47,464 nucleotides of DNA from Clostridium sp. GTDB lineage: Bacteria > Bacillota > Clostridia > Clostridiales > Clostridiaceae. Below are positions 37,435 to 45,691 of the stretch, piece by piece; positions within the stretch are counted from its first letter, which is position 1, and each line of letters starts with the position of its first letter. A program made the position numbers and the translations under genes. The stretch spans positions 1 through 47,464 of the forward strand of contig JARIDB010000031.1 in assembly GCA_029257045.1 (NCBI GenBank). The letters run 5' to 3'. The notes below the pieces were generated by a model. The model worked only from the letters and a program-made list of their open reading frames with translations. It did not search any database and was not told the origin of the DNA.

Positions 37435-38313
37435 ATGTTTGATTTTAATAATATTTATGAACCAAAGACTATAGAAGAAGCATTAAATGTTTTAAATAGC
37501 AAAGATGTTAAAATAATTGCTGGTGGAACAGATGTATTAATAAAGTTCCATCATGGGAATATGAAAGATGTAGAGCTTTTAAGTATTAGAGATATTGAAG
37601 TTTTAAGTAAAATAGAAATAAATGAAAAAGAAGAAATAATTATAGGATCTATGGCAACATTTACTGATATATTTAGAAGTGAAATAATAAATGAGAAAAT
37701 AAAAGTATTAAGTGATGCAGCTGTATCTATGGGAGGTCCACAAATAAGGAACGTAGCAACAATTGGAGGAAATGTATGTAATGGAGCAGTTTCAGCAGAT
37801 AGTGCTACTACTTTATTTAGTCTTAATGCAAAGCTACAATTAGAAAGTAAAGACGAAAAAAGGATTGTAGATATAAAAGAATTTTATTTAGGACCTGGAA
37901 AAGTTTCTATAAAAAATAATGAGCTTTTAACAAAAATAATAATAGAGAAAAAGGACTACGAAGGCTTTAAGGGGAATTATATAAAATTTAGTAATAGAAA
38001 AGCTATGGATATTGCAATGCTTGGAGTATCTGTTTTAACTAATATTAAAAATGGAAAATTTGAAGATTTAAGAATATCCCTTGGTGTAGCAGCACCTACT
38101 CCAATTAGATGTATAGAAGCTGAAAAGTTTGCAAAAGGACTAGATATAACTTTAGAAAATATAGAAAAGATAGCAGAAAAGACAATGGAAGATGCAAAAC
38201 CTAGAAATTCTTGGAGAGGCTCAAGAGACTTTAGAGTTCATTTAATAAAAGAGCTATCAAAAAGAGCTATTATAGCTACTGTAAAAGAACTAGGAGGAGA
38301 AATTAATGGGTAA
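37435..38313 (+). CDS. xdhB: Xanthine dehydrogenase FAD-binding subunit
   Basis: 292 residues, the same length as E. coli XdhB. FAD-binding motifs IIAGGTDVLIK (N-terminal) and IRNVATIGGNVCNG (about 102-115) are clear. It passes electrons from the FeS subunit to NAD+ or another acceptor. AAGGAGG precedes ATG; 12 bases after xdhA and overlapping xdhC by 8 bases. Confidence 0.93.
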   Translation: MFDFNNIYEPKTIEEALNVLNSKDVKIIAGGTDVLIKFHHGNMKDVELLSIRDIEVLSKIEINEKEEIIIGSMATFTDIFRSEIINEKIKVLSDAAVSMGGPQIRNVATIGGNVCNGAVSADSATTLFSLNAKLQLESKDEKRIVDIKEFYLGPGKVSIKNNELLTKIIIEKKDYEGFKGNYIKFSNRKAMDIAMLGVSVLTNIKNGKFEDLRISLGVAAPTPIRCIEAEKFAKGLDITLENIEKIAEKTMEDAKPRNSWRGSRDFRVHLIKELSKRAIIATVKELGGEING

Positions 38314-38776
38314 AAATTTAGTTAAAAAAATAAACTTTAAAGTAAATGGAAAAGAATATAACATTGAAGTTGATATAAGAGAAAGCTTATCTGATTTACT
38401 AAGGGAAAGACTTCACCTAACAGGAATAAAAAAAGGTTGTTCTGTAGGAGAATGTGGAGCTTGCACAGTTTTAGTTGATGGAGTTCCAGTAGATTCTTGT
38501 ATCTATATGGCTTTATGGGCTAATGGAAAAGAAATATTAACTATAGAAGGCGTTGAAGTAGAGGGAAAATTATCAAAAGTTCAAAAAGCCTTTATTGAAG
38601 AGGGTGCTGTTCAATGTGGTTTCTGCACTCCTGGATTAATTTTAACTACTACGGCATTAACTCAAAGTAATAAGGAATTTACTGACGAAGAAATAAAAAG
38701 AGAGATTTCAGGACATTTATGTCGTTGTACCGGATACCAAAAAATCTTTAATGCAACAAAAAAATCTTTAAAATAA
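38306..38776 (+). CDS. xdhC: Xanthine dehydrogenase 2Fe-2S subunit
   Basis: 156 residues with two [2Fe-2S] sites. The plant-type site is C45-x4-C50-x2-C53-x11-C65; the second is C104-x2-C107-x31-C139-x-C141. This is the full set for the family. It carries electrons from Mo to FAD. The start overlaps xdhB by 8 bases with AGGAGG inside the end of xdhB. Confidence 0.96.
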   Translation: MGKNLVKKINFKVNGKEYNIEVDIRESLSDLLRERLHLTGIKKGCSVGECGACTVLVDGVPVDSCIYMALWANGKEILTIEGVEVEGKLSKVQKAFIEEGAVQCGFCTPGLILTTTALTQSNKEFTDEEIKREISGHLCRCTGYQKIFNATKKSLK

Positions 38777-38793
38777 AAACTCGGAGGTAGTTT

Positions 38794-40152
38794 ATGAAAA
38801 CTTTGTTTATAAAAAATATTAAAGCTTTGGTTACCTTAGATGAAAAAGATAATTTACTTGAAAATATAAATATGTTTATTGAAGATGGAGTTATTAAATA
38901 TATAGGTAATGATATAAAAGAAGCTGATGAAGTTATAGACGCAAGTAATATGTATGTATACCCAGGACTTATTAATAGTCATCATCATTTATTTCAAACA
39001 TTTACTAGGAACTTACCACAAGTTCAAAATATGGAATTGTTTGAATGGTTAACAACTCTTTATGAAATTTGGAAGGGTGTAGTTCAAGATTCTATAAGAT
39101 ATAGTTCTTTAGTTGGAATGGGAGAGTTAATTAAGTATGGTTGTACAACTTGCTTTGATCATCATTATTTATTTCCAACAGCAGCAGAAGAAACTTTAAT
39201 AGATGAACAATTTAATTCTGCAAAGGAACTTGGAATGAGATTCCATGCTTCAAGAGGAAGTATGAATTTAAGCAAAAAAGATGGAGGATTGCCTCCTGAT
39301 TCTGTAGTTCAAAGTATGGATAAAATCTTATATGATTCAGAAAGAATTATAAAAACTTATCATGATCCAAAAGAATTTTCAATGAGACAAGTGGCATTAG
39401 CTCCTTGTGCACCTTTTAATGTTACAGCAGAGATTATGAAGGAATCTGCAATTTTAGCAAGGCAGTATAACGTAAGGCTTCATACTCATTTAGCAGAAAC
39501 TATAGATGAAGAAAAATATACAATGAAGCACTTTAATAAAAGACCTTTAGAATATATGGATACTTTAGGATGGATAGGGCCAGATGTTTGGTATGCTCAC
39601 GGAATACACTTTAATGATGATGAGTTAAAAGTGTTAGCAAAGAATCAAACAGGAGTAGCTCATTGTCCAATATCAAATATGAAACTCTCTTCTGGAATTG
39701 CAAGAATACCAGAAATGATGAAATTAGATATACCAGTAGGCCTTGCTGTAGATGGAAGTGCTAGTAATGATGGTTCAAATCTTTTGGAAGAACTTAGAGT
39801 TGGTTACTTACTTCATAGATTAAAATATAGTAATGATGCACCTACAGGGTATGATATATTAAAGCTTGCAACTAAAGGTAGTGCGAGAGTTCTAGGAAGA
39901 AGTGATATTGGGGAATTATCAGTAGGAAAAGCAGCCGATTTATTTATGATCAATTCAAATAGATTAGAATTCGTAGGAGCGATGAATGATCCTAAATGCA
40001 TTTTGGGAACTGTTGGTATTAAAGCTCCTGTGGATTATACTATAATAAATGGAAAGGTAGTTGTTAAAGATGGTAAATTAACAACTATAGATGAAGAAAA
40101 GATTATTTTTGAAGCGCAAAAATCTGTAGAAAGATTATTTGCAAAATTATAG
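38794..40152 (+). CDS. Amidohydrolase, 8-oxoguanine deaminase-like
   Basis: 452 residues, a zinc TIM-barrel deaminase. Metal motifs: SHHHLFQ (H63, H65), CTTCFDHHYLFP, HTHLAE, and the late catalytic Asp in VDGSASNDGSN. The closest family by eye is the 8-oxoguanine deaminase/hydroxyatrazine-hydrolase group, marked by TFTRNLPQVQNMELFEWL. Such an enzyme would make urate from 8-oxoguanine, fitting a urate-using operon. A guanine or other purine-related deaminase is the alternative. It follows xdhC by 17 bases with CGGAGG before ATG. Confidence 0.82.
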   Translation: MKTLFIKNIKALVTLDEKDNLLENINMFIEDGVIKYIGNDIKEADEVIDASNMYVYPGLINSHHHLFQTFTRNLPQVQNMELFEWLTTLYEIWKGVVQDSIRYSSLVGMGELIKYGCTTCFDHHYLFPTAAEETLIDEQFNSAKELGMRFHASRGSMNLSKKDGGLPPDSVVQSMDKILYDSERIIKTYHDPKEFSMRQVALAPCAPFNVTAEIMKESAILARQYNVRLHTHLAETIDEEKYTMKHFNKRPLEYMDTLGWIGPDVWYAHGIHFNDDELKVLAKNQTGVAHCPISNMKLSSGIARIPEMMKLDIPVGLAVDGSASNDGSNLLEELRVGYLLHRLKYSNDAPTGYDILKLATKGSARVLGRSDIGELSVGKAADLFMINSNRLEFVGAMNDPKCILGTVGIKAPVDYTIINGKVVVKDGKLTTIDEEKIIFEAQKSVERLFAKL

Positions 40153-40719
40153 ATGAATGGTATTATCCTAGCATCTGGGTTTAGTAGAAGAATGGGTCAA
40201 AATAAGCTTCTTATGAAAATAAAGGAAGAAACTATAATAGAAAAGGTAATTAAAGAAGTTAAAAAAAGTGAAATAGAAAAAGTATATATAGTAACAAACA
40301 ACGAAGAAATTAAAAATATAGCTTATAAACTAGAAGTTAAAGTAATAAAAAATGAAAATGCAATAAAAGGTCAAAGTGAAGGTATAAAAGCAGGGGTTAA
40401 AAAAATTAAAGAAAATGAAGATTTTATGTTCTTTTGCGGAGATCAACCCTTTATTGATTTTATAACTATAAATAATTTGATTAATGCATTTAAAGAAAAT
40501 AAAGATAAAATAATAGTACCTATTTTTGAAAATAGAAAAGGAAACCCAGTAATTTTTCCAGGAAAATTTAGATTAGATCTGCTTGGGTTAGAAGGAGATA
40601 TTGGAGGAAGGTATATTATAAAAAAACATAAGGATAATGTTATATTCTTTGAAGTAGAAAAAGAAATTTTTTTAAAGGATATAGATAATTATGATGAATA
40701 CAAAGAAATGATTAAATAA
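40153..40719 (+). CDS. mocA: Molybdenum cofactor cytidylyltransferase, MocA family
   Basis: 188 residues. MocA/YgfJ-type enzymes add CMP to Mo-molybdopterin, making the cofactor used by XDH-type hydroxylases. The nucleotide-binding opening GIILASGFSRRMGQNKLL and FFCGDQPF are present, and the GNPVIF and GDIGGRYIIKKH segments are typical. MobA (GTP-using) is a less likely reading given the xdh context. The ATG directly follows the previous stop with no clear ribosome site, so it is coupled to the amidohydrolase gene. It ends the xdh operon. Confidence 0.85.
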   Translation: MNGIILASGFSRRMGQNKLLMKIKEETIIEKVIKEVKKSEIEKVYIVTNNEEIKNIAYKLEVKVIKNENAIKGQSEGIKAGVKKIKENEDFMFFCGDQPFIDFITINNLINAFKENKDKIIVPIFENRKGNPVIFPGKFRLDLLGLEGDIGGRYIIKKHKDNVIFFEVEKEIFLKDIDNYDEYKEMIK

Positions 40720-40728
40720 TAAGAATAT

Positions 40729-40766
40729 AGCTGTAAAATGATAATTATTATTATAAATACAGCTTT
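40729..40766 (+). terminator. Possible mocA terminator
   Basis: AGCTGTA (40729-40735) pairs with TACAGCT (40758-40764) around an AT-rich 22-base loop that can fold further, followed by only TTG. The loop also holds TAAAATGATAAT (40734-40745), the same box seen before other sigma-54 promoters here. It could be both terminator and activator site. Confidence 0.4.
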
Positions 40767-40820
40767 GTAAAATTTTAATAAATTTCTTAAAGAATATTTG
40801 CAAGTTTATTTTTATTGTAT

Positions 40821-40851
40821 AATCCTATGATTAGTAGCTTTTAATAGGATT
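40821..40851. promoter_or_regulatory. Inverted repeat before the ygeY sigma-54 promoter
   Basis: AATCCTAT (40821-40828) and ATAGGATT (40844-40851), 15 bases apart, ending 30 bases before the -24 element. It may bind a regulator or fold as RNA. Confidence 0.35.
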
Positions 40852-40881
40852 AATAAAAAGTTGGAATTTTTTATTATAAAG

Positions 40882-40898
40882 TTGGCACCATTTTTGTT
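40882..40898 (+). promoter_or_regulatory. Sigma-54-type promoter of ygeY with altered -12
   Basis: TTGGCACC-ATTT-TTGTT: the -24 half is perfect, but the -12 GC is GT. Spacing is right. Sigma-54 normally prefers GC at -12, so this may be a weak or tightly controlled promoter. Confidence 0.6.
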
Positions 40899-40950
40899 AT
40901 ATAAATAGTGTGCTTAGTATTTATATCCTATTATGGAATGGAGGAATGGT

Positions 40951-42174
40951 ATGAATAGTAATTTATTAGGAGAAGATATTCTAAAATGTGCAGAAAAATA
41001 TAAAGAAGATATGAGTGCATTTTTAAAGGATATAATATCAATTCCTAGCGAAAGTTCAAAGGAATATGAAAAAATAAACAGAATAAAAGAAGAAATGATA
41101 AAAATTGGCTTTGATAAAATTGAAATTGATCCTATGGGAAATTTATTAGGATATATAGGGTGTGGTAAGCATCTAATTGCCCTTGATGGTCATGTAGATA
41201 CTGTTGGAGTTGGTGATCCTAGCATTTGGAATTACAATCCTTATGATGGATATGAAGATGAAGAAGTAATAATAGGAAGAGGAACAAGTGATCAAGGTGG
41301 CGGAATTGTCGCTATGATTTATGCGGGAAAAGTTATAAAAGAATTAAAACTTGAAGATGATTATACATTACTAGTGTCATGTACAGTACAAGAAGAAGAT
41401 TGTGATGGACTATGTTGGCAGTATATTATTAATGAAGATAAAATTATCCCAGAGCTTGTGGTAATTACAGAGCCAACTTCTTGTAATATATATAGAGGGC
41501 AAAAAGGGAGAATGGAAATTAAGGTTACCACTAGTGGGATTAGTTGCCATGGATCTGCTCCCGAAAGAGGAGAAAATGCTATATTTAAAATGGCACCAAT
41601 CCTTAATGAATTAAAAGATCTTGCAAATTTTCTTAAAAATGATGATTTTTTAGGTAAAGGTTCTTTAACTGTATCAGAAATTTTCTTTTCATCACCATCA
41701 AGATGCGCTATAGCAGATAGTTGTAGTATTTCAATAGATAGGAGATTAACAGAAGGAGAGAGTTATGAAAATGCTATAGAAGAAATTAAAAATCTTAACT
41801 CTGTAAAGAATGTTAATGCAAAAGTTGAAATATATAATTACTCAAAGCCTTCTTATACAGGTCTTAAATATGAAACAGAGGCTTATTTTCCATCGTGGTC
41901 TGTAGAAGAGAATAGTACAGGATGCAAATCTGCAATAAATGCTTACAAGTATCTTTTTAAATCAGAACCTATTATTGATAAATGGACATTTTCAACTAAT
42001 GGGGTATCAATAATGGGGAGACATGGAATTCCTTGCATAGGTTTTGGTCCAGGAAGTGAAGAACAAGCACATTCACCTAATGAAAGAACTTGGAAAAGCC
42101 AAATTATAAAAGCAACATCAATTTATGCTTTATTGCCTAAAATGTATTTAGAAACTTTAAAGGATATAGAATAA
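40951..42174 (+). CDS. ygeY: M20-family hydrolase YgeY
   Basis: 407 residues from ATG 40951 (GGAGG at 40940-40944); the in-frame ATG at 40933 overlaps that ribosome site and is rejected. E. coli YgeY is of similar length. M20 metal motifs are clear: [29 protein letters not shown] and ITEPT. The family splits amide bonds of small metabolites; YgeY is one of the genes tied to anaerobic urate use in gut bacteria, though its exact substrate is not stated by the sequence. It is flanked by a sigma-54-type promoter and a strong terminator. Confidence 0.85.
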   Translation: MNSNLLGEDILKCAEKYKEDMSAFLKDIISIPSESSKEYEKINRIKEEMIKIGFDKIEIDPMGNLLGYIGCGKHLIALDGHVDTVGVGDPSIWNYNPYDGYEDEEVIIGRGTSDQGGGIVAMIYAGKVIKELKLEDDYTLLVSCTVQEEDCDGLCWQYIINEDKIIPELVVITEPTSCNIYRGQKGRMEIKVTTSGISCHGSAPERGENAIFKMAPILNELKDLANFLKNDDFLGKGSLTVSEIFFSSPSRCAIADSCSISIDRRLTEGESYENAIEEIKNLNSVKNVNAKVEIYNYSKPSYTGLKYETEAYFPSWSVEENSTGCKSAINAYKYLFKSEPIIDKWTFSTNGVSIMGRHGIPCIGFGPGSEEQAHSPNERTWKSQIIKATSIYALLPKMYLETLKDIE

Positions 42175-42188
42175 ATTTTTAATATTAT

Positions 42189-42236
42189 AAAAGATAAGCT
42201 AAATAAGTTTAACCTTATTTAGCTTATCTTTTATTA
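42189..42236 (+). terminator. ygeY terminator
   Basis: A perfect 19-bp stem: 42189-42207 with 42214-42232, loop TTTAAC, then TTATT. It isolates ygeY from the second activator gene. Confidence 0.92.
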
Positions 42237-42275
42237 TTTTTAATATTTAAAAGTATAGAGGGTATATCTTATAAT

Positions 42276-42304
42276 TTGTATGATAAAGTAATTAGTGGTA
42301 ATAT
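42276..42304 (+). promoter_or_regulatory. Possible promoter of activator 2
   Basis: TTGTAT (42276-42281), 17 bases, TAATAT (42299-42304). Both boxes are imperfect. No sigma-54 element is seen here, so this activator may be made constitutively. Confidence 0.3.
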
Positions 42305-42351
42305 ATAAGTGTAAGGATTTAAAAGAAATAAGATGAGGCATAGGTGATAAA

Positions 42352-43605
42352 ATGGGAGAAAAATTTATCGAGAACATGGCTAGAGTAATTAGTGATGGTA
42401 TTATAATTTTAAATTCTAGCAATGATGTAATATATGTTAATGACTATATAAAAGAAGCTTTAAAAATAAAGATTAATAGTATAAATGATATTAAAATAAA
42501 GTATTATAAAGAAAATAATAATAAAATTATTCTTAGTTTGTATGAAAAAGATTATGAAATTAGAGGAAACTCATTAGAAATTGATGAAAGTTCTTATAAT
42601 TATAAAGAATTAATTGTTGTTAATAATATTAAAGAAATAAAAAATAAAAAGAATCATGTTATTGATTCAATAATAGGTGAATCAGAAGCTATAGTAGATA
42701 TTAAGAATAAAATAAAAAAGATATCTAATTCAAATTCCTCTGTACTTATAACAGGAGATAGTGGAACAGGAAAAGAAGTTGTTGCTAGAGCAATTCATGA
42801 AGATGGAAATAGAAGAGATAAACCTTTTATTGCTATAAATTGTGCTGCAATTCCAGAGTCTTTACTAGAAAGTGAATTATTCGGTTATGTTAAAGGTGCT
42901 TTTAGCGGAGCAAGTATCAGTGGTAGAATAGGAAAATTTGAACTAGCTAATGAGGGAATTATATTTTTAGATGAAATAGGAGATATGCCATTACCTCTTC
43001 AAGTTAAAATTCTTAGGGTGCTACAAGAAAGAAAAATATCTAAAATTGGTTCTAATGAAATGATAGATTTAGATATAAGAGTTATAGCTGCTACTAATAA
43101 GAATATTCATAACCTTATAAAAGAAAACCTTTTTAGGGAAGATTTATACTACAGAATAAATGTAATACCTATAGAAATACCTGATCTTAAGGAGAGAAAA
43201 GAAGATATAAAACCTTTGCTTTTATCTTTTATAAACAATTATTGTAGAGAATATAATTTAAAGGAGATAAAAATTAAAGAAGATGTTATAACTGAATTAG
43301 AAAAGTATATTTGGAAAGGTAATATAAGAGAACTACAAAACTCGGTGGAGTTTATGATAAATTTACTAGATGAAGATAATGAAATTACTATTGATTTATT
43401 ACCAGATTATATTAAAGAATTTAATTCTATAGAAAAGGATATTCAAATAAAGGATATAGTAAAAGATGAAGTAATAACATTAGAGGAATTAGAGAAAAAA
43501 TATATTAATTATGCTTTAGAAAAATACGGACGTGATACTAAAGGAAAATCTAAAGCAGCTAAAAAACTAGGTATAGGTCTTGCAACTTTATATAGAAAAA
43601 GTTAA
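42352..43605 (+). CDS. Sigma-54 enhancer-binding transcription activator 2
   Basis: 417 residues. It has a short PAS-like N-terminus (about 1-90, DGIILNSSNDVIYVNDYI) with no GAF or receiver domain. The AAA+ core has GDSGTGKE (135-142) and the sigma-54 loop reads GAFSGA (182-187) rather than GAFTGA. Walker B is FLDEIGDMP. The C-terminal Fis-type HTH ends KKLGIGLATLYRKS, nearly the same as activator 1, so the two may bind similar DNA. AGGTGAT precedes ATG. Confidence 0.9.
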   Translation: MGEKFIENMARVISDGIIILNSSNDVIYVNDYIKEALKIKINSINDIKIKYYKENNNKIILSLYEKDYEIRGNSLEIDESSYNYKELIVVNNIKEIKNKKNHVIDSIIGESEAIVDIKNKIKKISNSNSSVLITGDSGTGKEVVARAIHEDGNRRDKPFIAINCAAIPESLLESELFGYVKGAFSGASISGRIGKFELANEGIIFLDEIGDMPLPLQVKILRVLQERKISKIGSNEMIDLDIRVIAATNKNIHNLIKENLFREDLYYRINVIPIEIPDLKERKEDIKPLLLSFINNYCREYNLKEIKIKEDVITELEKYIWKGNIRELQNSVEFMINLLDEDNEITIDLLPDYIKEFNSIEKDIQIKDIVKDEVITLEELEKKYINYALEKYGRDTKGKSKAAKKLGIGLATLYRKS

Positions 43606-43621
43606 ATTAATTTAAAATGAT

Positions 43622-43670
43622 AAAAATATCGGATATAAGTATAATGAAAATACTTATACCCGATATTTTT
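43622..43670. terminator. Two-way terminator between activator 2 and a small minus-strand gene
   Basis: The arms 43622-43641 and 43651-43670 pair with one mismatch (AAAAATATCGG with CCGATATTTTT at the outer end), with T5 on the + side and the complementary A5 on the other. It fits a shared terminator for convergent genes. Confidence 0.85.
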
Positions 43671-43675
43671 AATAA

Positions 43676-43798
43676 TTAAGAATTTAAATTTCTTATTTTT
43701 CTTTTTAATTTTCTAACGACACCTCTATTGTCTTTGTTTCTAGACTTTAATAAAGCTAGTCTTTCCTGATACATTTGTAGTTTTAATTCATTGTTCAA
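43676..43798 (-). CDS. Small basic protein, 40 aa (minus strand)
   Basis: Reading in reverse from TTG (43796-43798) after GAGGTGAT (43801-43808 in reverse) gives a 40-residue protein: MNNELKLQMYQERLALL then KSRNKDNRGVVRKLKRKIRNLNS. It has an amphipathic first half and a highly basic tail, fitting RNA or ribosome binding. The reverse strand has TTGTCC about 17 bases before TATATA upstream, a possible promoter. Convergent with activator 2 and sharing its terminator. I do not know the family. Confidence 0.6.
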   Translation of the reverse strand: MNNELKLQMYQERLALLKSRNKDNRGVVRKLKRKIRNLNS

Positions 43799-43981
43799 AA
43801 TATCACCTCATATATAATAGTTCCATCACATATGGACAACCATACCATACAATACATTTAGAAATACTTCAATTTCACAAGTTACCATAAATATAATATA
43901 AATAGGATATATTTACATAAGGATCTGGTAATGAAAGATATATTAACATAAACATAATAAATATGATAAAGGAGTATTAAA

Positions 43982-44020
43982 ATGATAAAAAACCTTCTAT
44001 CAAGTAAAAAGGTTAATTAA
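43982..44020 (+). CDS. Possible 12-aa leader peptide
   Basis: ATG 43982 preceded by AAAGGAG gives MIKNLLSSKKVN and a stop. AACCTT and AAGGTT within it form a short stem. It lies upstream of the ssnA sigma-54 promoter, so it cannot be in that transcript. It may be only chance. Confidence 0.2.
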   Translation: MIKNLLSSKKVN

Positions 44021-44060
44021 TATGAATATTTTTTAAAAATAAATAAATAAAAAAGCTATT

Positions 44061-44098
44061 AATTATTAAAATGATAATAGAAATTATTAATATGATAA
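44061..44098. repeat. Direct repeat, putative activator site of ssnA
   Basis: AATTATTAAAATGATAA (44061-44077) and AATTATTAATATGATAA (44082-44098) differ at one base and start 21 bp apart, two turns of DNA. They lie 113-150 bp before the sigma-54 promoter. Two more TGATAA boxes occur at 43964 and 43983. Confidence 0.5.
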
Positions 44099-44210
44099 AA
44101 TTTAAATATTAATATGCACTTTTATTAAAAAAAACCTTATTAAAATAAATTAATAGAGATAAAAAACTTTAAAGTGTGTAAAAAGATAAAAAATATGAGT
44201 TTTTTAACTT

Positions 44211-44227
44211 TTGGCACGGTAAATGCT
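44211..44227 (+). promoter_or_regulatory. Sigma-54 promoter of ssnA-ygfK
   Basis: TTGGCACG-GTAA-ATGCT: all defined positions of YTGGCAYR-N4-TTGCW match except the first T of TTGC. The start should be near 44238, 31 bases before ssnA. Confidence 0.85.
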
Positions 44228-44268
44228 TTATATAATATTGAAATTATGTTTACTGGAGGGATAATAAA

Positions 44269-45597
44269 ATGATTTTAATTGGTAATGGTAGAGTTATAAC
44301 CCAGGATAATAATAACCCAATAATTGACAATGGAGCAGTAGTAATAAAAGATAATTTAATAGTAGAAGTTGGGAATTTCGATGAATTAAAGAATAAATAT
44401 AAGAACTATGATTTTATTGATGCAAAAGGCAAGGTTATTATGCCAGGGATTATTAACACTCATCATCATATCTATAGCGCATTTGCAAGAGGTATGGATA
44501 ATAAAGAGGCTCCTTCAAAGGATTTTGGTGAAATTTTAGAAAGACTTTGGTGGAAGATGGACAAGAGATTAACTCTTGAAAGTACAAAATATAGTGCCTA
44601 TACAACGTTAATAGACTGTATTAAAAATGGTGTAACTACAGTTTTTGATCATCATGCAAGTCCATTTGCTATTACAGATAGTTTATTCACAATAGCAGAT
44701 GTAGCAAAGGAAATTGGAATAAGATCAAGCCTATGCTATGAAGTTTCAGATAGAGATGGATTAGAAATAACAAATGAAGGAATAAATGAAAACGTAAACT
44801 TCATGAAATATGCTAAAAAAGATGAAAGTGACCTAGTAAAAGGATTGTTTGGATTACATGCATCCTTTACTTTAAGTAACGAAACTTTAGAAAAATGTGC
44901 AAGTGAAGTTAAAGCTTTAAATGGAGGTTTTCATGTTCATACAGCAGAAGGAATGGCTGATTTGCAACATTCTTTAAAGAATTCAGGAAAAAGAGTTGTA
45001 GAAAGATTATATGATTATAATATATTAGGAGAGAAAACATTAGCTATACATTCTATTCATATTAACAATAGAGAAATGGATATATTAAAATCTACTAATA
45101 CATCTGTAGTAAATAATCCAGAATCTAATATGGGAAATGCTGTAGGATGTTCACCTGTACTAGAAATGTTAGATAAAGGAATTACAGTTGGTATGGGAAC
45201 TGATGGATATACAAGTGATATGTTTGAATCTATGAAGGTATTCCCTATAATTCAAAGACATCAAAGATGCAATCCAAGTGTAGCATTTAATGAAACCTTT
45301 ACTTTACTATTTGAAAATAATAAAAAGATTGCTGATAAATACTTTAATAAGGAATTAGGTATTTTAAAAGAAGGTGCTTATGGTGATGTAATTATATTAG
45401 ATTATAATCCGTTAACACCAATGAGGGCAGATAATTTATATGGACATATGTTATTTGGCTTCACAGGAAGAGCTGTAATAACAACTATAATAAATGGTAA
45501 AGTTGTTATGAAGGATAGAGAACTAATTAATATTGATGAAGAAAAGATATTTAGTAAATCAAGAGAAATAGCACAAAAATTGTGGGATAAAATGTAA
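44269..45597 (+). CDS. ssnA: Amidohydrolase SsnA
   Basis: 442 residues, the same length as E. coli SsnA. Zinc amidohydrolase motifs: NTHHHIYSAF (H65, H67), TTVFDHH, FHVHTAEG and the GTDGYTSDM Asp. A RGMDNKEAPSKDFGEILERL cap region is typical of SsnA and differs from the other amidohydrolase in the window. SsnA is one of the genes tied to anaerobic urate use, probably in ring opening or deamination of an intermediate; the exact step is not set by sequence. GGAGG precedes ATG. Confidence 0.9.
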   Translation: MILIGNGRVITQDNNNPIIDNGAVVIKDNLIVEVGNFDELKNKYKNYDFIDAKGKVIMPGIINTHHHIYSAFARGMDNKEAPSKDFGEILERLWWKMDKRLTLESTKYSAYTTLIDCIKNGVTTVFDHHASPFAITDSLFTIADVAKEIGIRSSLCYEVSDRDGLEITNEGINENVNFMKYAKKDESDLVKGLFGLHASFTLSNETLEKCASEVKALNGGFHVHTAEGMADLQHSLKNSGKRVVERLYDYNILGEKTLAIHSIHINNREMDILKSTNTSVVNNPESNMGNAVGCSPVLEMLDKGITVGMGTDGYTSDMFESMKVFPIIQRHQRCNPSVAFNETFTLLFENNKKIADKYFNKELGILKEGAYGDVIILDYNPLTPMRADNLYGHMLFGFTGRAVITTIINGKVVMKDRELINIDEEKIFSKSREIAQKLWDKM

Positions 45598-45645
45598 TAG
45601 TTTTTAATTAATTTAAAATAAATTTTATTTATAGATTATATGGTG

Positions 45646-45669
45646 AAAATTTATAGTAATATAAATTTT
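45646..45669 (+). other. Hairpin between ssnA and ygfK
   Basis: AAAATTTAT (45646-45654) and ATAAATTTT (45661-45669) pair around AGTAAT. All A/T, so weak. It may reduce read-through or protect an end; no promoter of its own was seen for ygfK. Confidence 0.35.
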
Positions 45670-45691
45670 GTTTGATGAAAGGTGGAAAAAA

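Larger units (their letters stand above)
43799..44268 (+). other. 470-bp regulatory region before ssnA
   Basis: No full-length gene here. Near its left end it holds the reverse-strand promoter of the 40-aa gene. It also has a 12-codon micro-ORF with AAAGGAG (ATG 43982, stop 44020), four TGATAA boxes (two forming a 21-bp-spaced direct repeat at 44061-44098) and a sigma-54 promoter (44211-44227). Confidence 0.6.

Noticed and set aside
35131-38776. Selenocysteine in the xdh proteins
   Set aside because: No in-frame TGA interrupts the subunits. Selenium, if used, would be a labile cofactor and cannot be read from sequence.
40153-40719. MobA (GTP-using) instead of MocA
   Set aside because: Position in the xdh operon and the GNPVIF/GDIGGR segments favour MocA; not fully excluded.
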